DNA of 49,792 bases, taken from contig JAFEAJ010000042.1 of NCBI GenBank assembly GCA_018266455.1, positions 1 to 49,792 of the forward strand, given 5' to 3'. Position 1 is the first letter of the stretch. Each line of letters opens with the position of its first letter. Source of the stretch: Bacteroidota bacterium. GTDB taxonomy: Bacteria; Bacteroidota; Bacteroidia; Chitinophagales; Chitinophagaceae. The notes under the pieces were generated by a model. That model saw only the letters and a program-made list of their open reading frames with translations, was not told where the DNA came from and searched no databases. The translations under genes were made by a program, and so were the position numbers. This document shows positions 44,314-49,792 of the stretch, piece by piece.

Positions 44314-45897
44314 TTATGCATCGCCGTTAATTGTTTTAATCGGCCCGGTGAACCATTTTTTTACTGACAAATGCCACCAGATCCATAAGAACAATAAAGT
44401 TGCGCCGACCAGTATCGGCGCATAATTTACGGCCACCCATGTAAAATCGTTTTTCCACGGGATAGCCGCGGGTTCAAATGGCATGATGAAATAAATGCAG
44501 GTGATCACTATTTCAACAATGGCAATTATGCTCATCCATTGGTATTTGTTGCCAAGGTTCCATTCGCCGGCCTGAAAATTTTTCCCCGCTTTCCACCTCA
44601 GCCAAATAGGAATTACAAAGGCTAAATAAAGACCGATAATGCCGATGGACACTACGGCATAAAATGCTGTTGGTATTCCTCTCGGGCTTTTCCAAAGCGC
44701 AGGCAGGGTGATGATGATGCCCATAATGGCAGAGGCAAGCACTGCATTTACGGGCGCCATGTTCCTGTTCACTTTTGCCCAGTGCCTGTGCCCGGGCACG
44801 GCCCCGTCTCGCGAAAAGGCAAACATCATTCTTGAACAGGAAGTGAGCGATGCAATGCTGCAGAATATTTGTCCGCCGGTTGAAATAAGCAGCACCAGCT
44901 TGAGCATGACGGGTGTTAGTGCATTGCTTAATATGGCGATTACCGACCCGCTGCCATAAGGGTTTATTGAACTGTCGAATGAACTGACGATTTCCGGCTT
45001 TGTAGCTGCGTATAAAAATGCCAACAGTAATACATAACCGCCGATGGCTGAATAAAAAATCGACTTCCAGATTCCTTTTGCTGCTGTTACATGTGCGCCT
45101 TGTGTCTCTTCGCTCATGTGCGCAGATGCGTCAAACCCGGTAATGGTATATTGGGTAAGCAGGAAGCCGAGCGGCAAAACATAGAACCAATAGGTGATGC
45201 CATTATGAAAACCGGAATTGTTGATGCGGGCGGTAAAAACCCATTTTAGGTTTTGGTGCTGGCTGGGAGCAAAAATTAATATGGCAATAATTGCTATTGC
45301 GCCGAACACATGCCACCATACAGACACATTATTGAACCATGCCTGCACCTGGCTGCTGAAGCAGTTGATGACAGTAATAATGATCATAACGGCAACGAAC
45401 CAGAAGAATTGCTGTTTGATGCTGTCTCCCCGGAAGAAAAAGGCAGAATAATTTTCAAAGCAGGCTCCTAATGTAAGGTTAAGGAAAGTAGCAGCTCCGT
45501 AAGCAACGGAGGCAGTGATGGCAAGCAGGCCGATCAGGTTGAGCCAGCCCGTATAGAAGCCGGCTTTTGCCCCGCCGAGTTTTGATGCCCACCAGTAAAT
45601 GCCGCCGGATGTGGGATAGGCAGAAGCAAGTTCGGCCATGCAAAGGCCAATCACCAATATAAATGCAGAGATCAAAGGCCAGCCAAGCGAAATGGCAACC
45701 GGCCCTCCATTGTTCCATGCCTGCGCAAAGGTGGTGAAGCAACCGCTTAAGATGGATATTACTGAAAAGGATATTGCAAAATTAGAAAAACCCGACCATG
45801 TTCTTTTCAATTCCTGTTTGTACCCCAGGGCCGCAAGCCTTCGTTCATCGTCTGAAACATTTTCCCTGTTAGTGTGCTCATCGTTTTTTATATCCAT
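44314..45897 (-). CDS. APC-family amino acid/choline-type permease
   Basis: A 527-residue transporter with about 12 hydrophobic segments. The start LAALGYKQELKRTWSGFSNFAISFSVISILSGCFTTF matches the amino acid/choline transporter (ACT) branch of the APC superfamily, as do WPLISAFILVIGLCMAELASAYPTSGGIYWWASKLGG and GFDASAHMSEETQGAHVTAAKGIWKSI. Probable import of an amino acid, choline or a methylated amine, followed by the kinase and the flavoprotein of the same operon. The substrate is inference from context. It is the first gene; the start is 85 bases from a candidate -7 box. Confidence 0.93.
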   Translation of the reverse strand: MDIKNDEHTNRENVSDDERRLAALGYKQELKRTWSGFSNFAISFSVISILSGCFTTFAQAWNNGGPVAISLGWPLISAFILVIGLCMAELASAYPTSGGIYWWASKLGGAKAGFYTGWLNLIGLLAITASVAYGAATFLNLTLGACFENYSAFFFRGDSIKQQFFWFVAVMIIITVINCFSSQVQAWFNNVSVWWHVFGAIAIIAILIFAPSQHQNLKWVFTARINNSGFHNGITYWFYVLPLGFLLTQYTITGFDASAHMSEETQGAHVTAAKGIWKSIFYSAIGGYVLLLAFLYAATKPEIVSSFDSSINPYGSGSVIAILSNALTPVMLKLVLLISTGGQIFCSIASLTSCSRMMFAFSRDGAVPGHRHWAKVNRNMAPVNAVLASAIMGIIITLPALWKSPRGIPTAFYAVVSIGIIGLYLAFVIPIWLRWKAGKNFQAGEWNLGNKYQWMSIIAIVEIVITCIYFIMPFEPAAIPWKNDFTWVAVNYAPILVGATLLFLWIWWHLSVKKWFTGPIKTINGDA

Positions 45898-46163
45898 TTA
45901 GAAATGGGTTAAGTGTGTTGGCCCTGTTTTTTTAAGTATTTCCTGAGATGAATACGACAGTATCGCTTACGCGCCTATCAAACAAATATAAAAAAATAGT
46001 TTGCTAAAAGTTTAGCGCAGCTAAATCTTTGGCTTCTTCCAATTGCTTTTTGGGGGAACATCAATGCAATCGTTGCCATACTGTTCAAATAAGCACACAT
46101 TCCATAAGTTCTTTTTATTGTGATATTTTGGCGCCAGCCTGCTCGAACATCAACTGTACAAAT
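45898..46163. other. Intergenic stretch between permease operon and katG end
   Basis: Apart from the candidate -7 box, A/T-rich DNA around 45980-46030 and no gene. No operator or riboswitch was recognised. The katG terminator follows at its far end. Confidence 0.5.
45983..45990 (-). promoter_or_regulatory. Candidate -7 box of the permease operon
   Basis: On the minus strand this reads TATATTTG, an exact TAnnTTTG. No TTTG lies 19-21 bases upstream of it, so the -33 element is missing or weak. The leader would be about 80 bases. Confidence 0.35.
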
Positions 46164-46195
46164 AAAAAAAGCGGGCTATATTAAGCCGCTTTTTT
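46164..46195 (-). terminator. Terminator of katG
   Basis: On the minus strand AGCGGCT pairs with AGCCCGCT across a loop of about six bases, with one bulged base, flanked by A and T runs (AAAAAA on the 5' side, TTTTTTT on the 3' side). It lies 23 bases after the katG stop at 46219. The A/T flanks would also allow termination in the other direction. Confidence 0.8.
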
Positions 46196-46218
46196 GTTTA
46201 TAAAACTTCCCAGTTGTG

Positions 46219-48444
<2,226 letters not shown>

Positions 48445-48501
48445 TTAAAATTGATAAAATGAATTAAAAATATTGGTTGGATCGTTATGTTTTCCTTTTT
48501 T

Positions 48502-48533
48502 CAAAACTACGGGAGCATGGGTAATAAATCAAA
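48502..48533 (-). promoter_or_regulatory. Consensus promoter of katG
   Basis: Minus strand: TTTG (48533-48530), exactly 20 bases, then TAGTTTTG (48509-48502), a full match to the Bacteroidota consensus. The start would lie near 48495, leaving a leader of about 55 bases. The -33 box lies inside the palindrome at 48527-48539, as expected for an OxyR-controlled promoter. Confidence 0.82.
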
Positions 48534-48539
48534 TTGATT
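48527..48539. promoter_or_regulatory. Putative OxyR operator palindrome
   Basis: AATCAA-A-TTGATT is a perfect 6+6 palindrome with a single-base centre, in the katG-oxyR intergenic region. It covers the -33 box of katG and lies 28 bases from the oxyR start. It is A/T-rich like LysR-type sites (T-N11-A pattern), but it differs from the enterobacterial OxyR motif. Confidence 0.5.
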
Positions 48540-48566
48540 ATTTTTATGATTAAATAGTTTTTGTTT

Positions 48567-49502
48567 ATGACTATTACCCAGCTGGAATACATCGTTGCTT
48601 TGGATACCTGCCGCCATTTTGCATTGGCCGCAGAGCAATGCTTTGTTACACAGCCCACCCTTAGCATGCAAATTCAAAAACTGGAAGAAGAGCTGGGCGT
48701 AAAAATTTTTGACCGGACCAAGCAGCCGGTGATCCCTACTGAGATTGGCGCGGGGATCATTGCCCAGTCCAGGATTGCCCTGCGCGAAGCCCAGATGATC
48801 AAACAGGTCATCAGCGACCAGGAGGATACGCTTTCCGGGGAGCTGCGCATTGGCATCATACCCACCCTGGCCCCTTACATGTTGCCCCCGCTCTACAAAT
48901 CAATGAGCAATAAATACCCTAAACTGCAGCTTGTCATCAAAGAATACATTACTGAAGACGTGATACTGGAACTGAAGAACAGCCGGCTCGATTGTGGCAT
49001 AGTCGTAACACCGCTCAAAGACCCTTCCATAAAAGAAGATGTGCTTTTTTATGAAGAGCTTTTTGTGTATGTGTCTGCAAAAAATGCATTGTCCGCTAAA
49101 AAATATGTGCTCGCAAAAGAAATAGATGCCAACCAGCTTTGGCTATTGGAAGAAGGGCATTGTTTTCGTTCGCAGATATTAAATTTGTGCGAACTAAGAA
49201 AGGCGAACAATTTTCGTTTTAAATATGAAACAGGAAATATCGAAACGCTCAAAAGAATGGTTGATAAGAGCGATGGCATCACTATTCTGCCGGAGCTGGC
49301 AGTGATGGAATTCAGCAAGGCCCACCTCAAACTGGTGAAGCGCTTAAAGAGCCCAAGCCCGGCCAGGGAAGTGAGCCTGGTTACGCACCGCGATCATATC
49401 AAGACAAAACTGATCAAAACGCTGAGGGAAGAAATACTGAGCATTGTGCCGGAACAAATGCAGCATTTGAGAAGCAAAAAAGTGGTGGACATAAATTTTT
49501 GA
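48567..49502 (+). CDS. oxyR: Peroxide-sensing LysR-type regulator OxyR
   Basis: A 311-residue LysR regulator. N-terminal helix-turn-helix: MTITQLEYIVALDTCRHFALAAEQCFVTQPTLSMQIQKLEEELG. The redox pair C199 and C208 in LLEEGHCFRSQILNLCEL has the same numbering and spacing as E. coli OxyR, so disulfide sensing is likely. The effector domain is complete (CGIVVTPL, ITILPELAV). ATG 48567 was chosen over TTG 48561 as the canonical start. It is divergent from katG and probably regulates both genes. Confidence 0.96.
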   Translation: MTITQLEYIVALDTCRHFALAAEQCFVTQPTLSMQIQKLEEELGVKIFDRTKQPVIPTEIGAGIIAQSRIALREAQMIKQVISDQEDTLSGELRIGIIPTLAPYMLPPLYKSMSNKYPKLQLVIKEYITEDVILELKNSRLDCGIVVTPLKDPSIKEDVLFYEELFVYVSAKNALSAKKYVLAKEIDANQLWLLEEGHCFRSQILNLCELRKANNFRFKYETGNIETLKRMVDKSDGITILPELAVMEFSKAHLKLVKRLKSPSPAREVSLVTHRDHIKTKLIKTLREEILSIVPEQMQHLRSKKVVDINF

Positions 49503-49792
49503 CCAGTTGGTAAGGGCCAAAAAAGTCAGCAGGCCCGCGGGCGTGGGCAAAAGGCAATTGGCAAACATCATCAGCCCGCTCGATGATTTAATGAAAGGCG
49601 GTGAGATAGATTGGTAAAAAAGAGCGCATGTACAAAAAGCGAAAGGCCGGCCGGCAATCAACAGGAATATGTGGCCGAGGGGGCGAAGCTGTGCACAAAA
49701 ACCGATAATATTGACCTGGCGGATTGTCCTAACAACAATACAAAATGTATAACGCTAAACATTTGGCACTCAGCGCTTGTTTTTTTTGAACA
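49503..49792. other. Unassigned tail of window
   Basis: No gene is supported. A GCCCGCGGGC palindrome lies at 49533-49542 without a T tract. A minus-strand frame from 49661 runs into oxyR and has no recognised features (rejected). A plus-strand ATG at about 49747 gives only a short peptide before a stop. Confidence 0.4.

Noticed and set aside
49344..49661. Minus-strand frame of about 105 codons running into oxyR
   Set aside because: It overlaps half of its length with oxyR, has no ATG start and no recognised features.

Overview
The window looks like a chromosomal segment of a member of the Bacteroidota, most likely of the Chitinophagaceae / Chitinophagales type. Support comes from the very large T9SS outer-membrane translocon SprA/Sov, a type B T9SS-sorted protein, a DUF5916 outer-membrane protein, a transhydrogenase with split alpha subunits, and at least two promoters matching the Bacteroidota consensus (TTTG, about 20 bases, TAnnTTTG) rather than -35/-10 boxes. 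Shine-Dalgarno sequences are mostly absent. No phage, integrase, IS element or CRISPR array was seen.

Layout. 0-3.5 kb: tail of an unknown gene, a DUF5916 protein and a DUF1080 lipoprotein. 3.7-10.6 kb (+ strand): thyA-folA (dTMP and folate cycle), a methyltransferase overlapping folA, the transhydrogenase genes pntAA-pntAB-pntB, and an NSUN/RsmF-type RNA m5C methyltransferase. 10.7-17.2 kb: a PLP aminotransferase (-), then a tandem pair of secreted amidohydrolases, the second without any metal ligand, then a two-component system followed by a PepSY-like protein. 17.4-24.1 kb (- strand): a tight six-gene surface-glycan operon with two glycosyltransferases, a glycosyltransferase-methyltransferase fusion, a zinc-finger methyltransferase, a GDP-mannose-dehydratase-like protein and a DUF4254-like protein. 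24.3-32.6 kb (-): ruvA-sprA and a DUF1801 protein. 32.9-34.8 kb (+): a lipase-maturation-factor-like membrane protein and a tRNA-Gln with its own promoter and terminator. 34.9-40.5 kb (-): a TPR protein, a T9SS type B protein and an A/T-rich lipoprotein gene. 40.9-45.9 kb (-): permease, choline-kinase-like kinase and dimethylglycine/sarcosine-dehydrogenase-like flavoprotein, apparently a catabolic operon for a methylated amine. 46.2-49.5 kb: katG divergent from oxyR.

The items most worth a second look are: (1) the catalytic / non-catalytic amidohydrolase pair; (2) a 104-bp direct repeat, about 88% identical, at 36728-36831 and 40821-40924, which flanks a compositionally odd segment and runs into the last codons of the type B T9SS gene, suggesting exchange of N-terminal domains on a common sorting tail; (3) the permease-kinase-flavoprotein operon, whose kinase has Asn in place of the usual Brenner-motif His; and (4) the glycan operon, with a fused enzyme and a dehydratase with YxxxR in place of YxxxK. 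I see no proof of an entirely new system. These are the best candidates.
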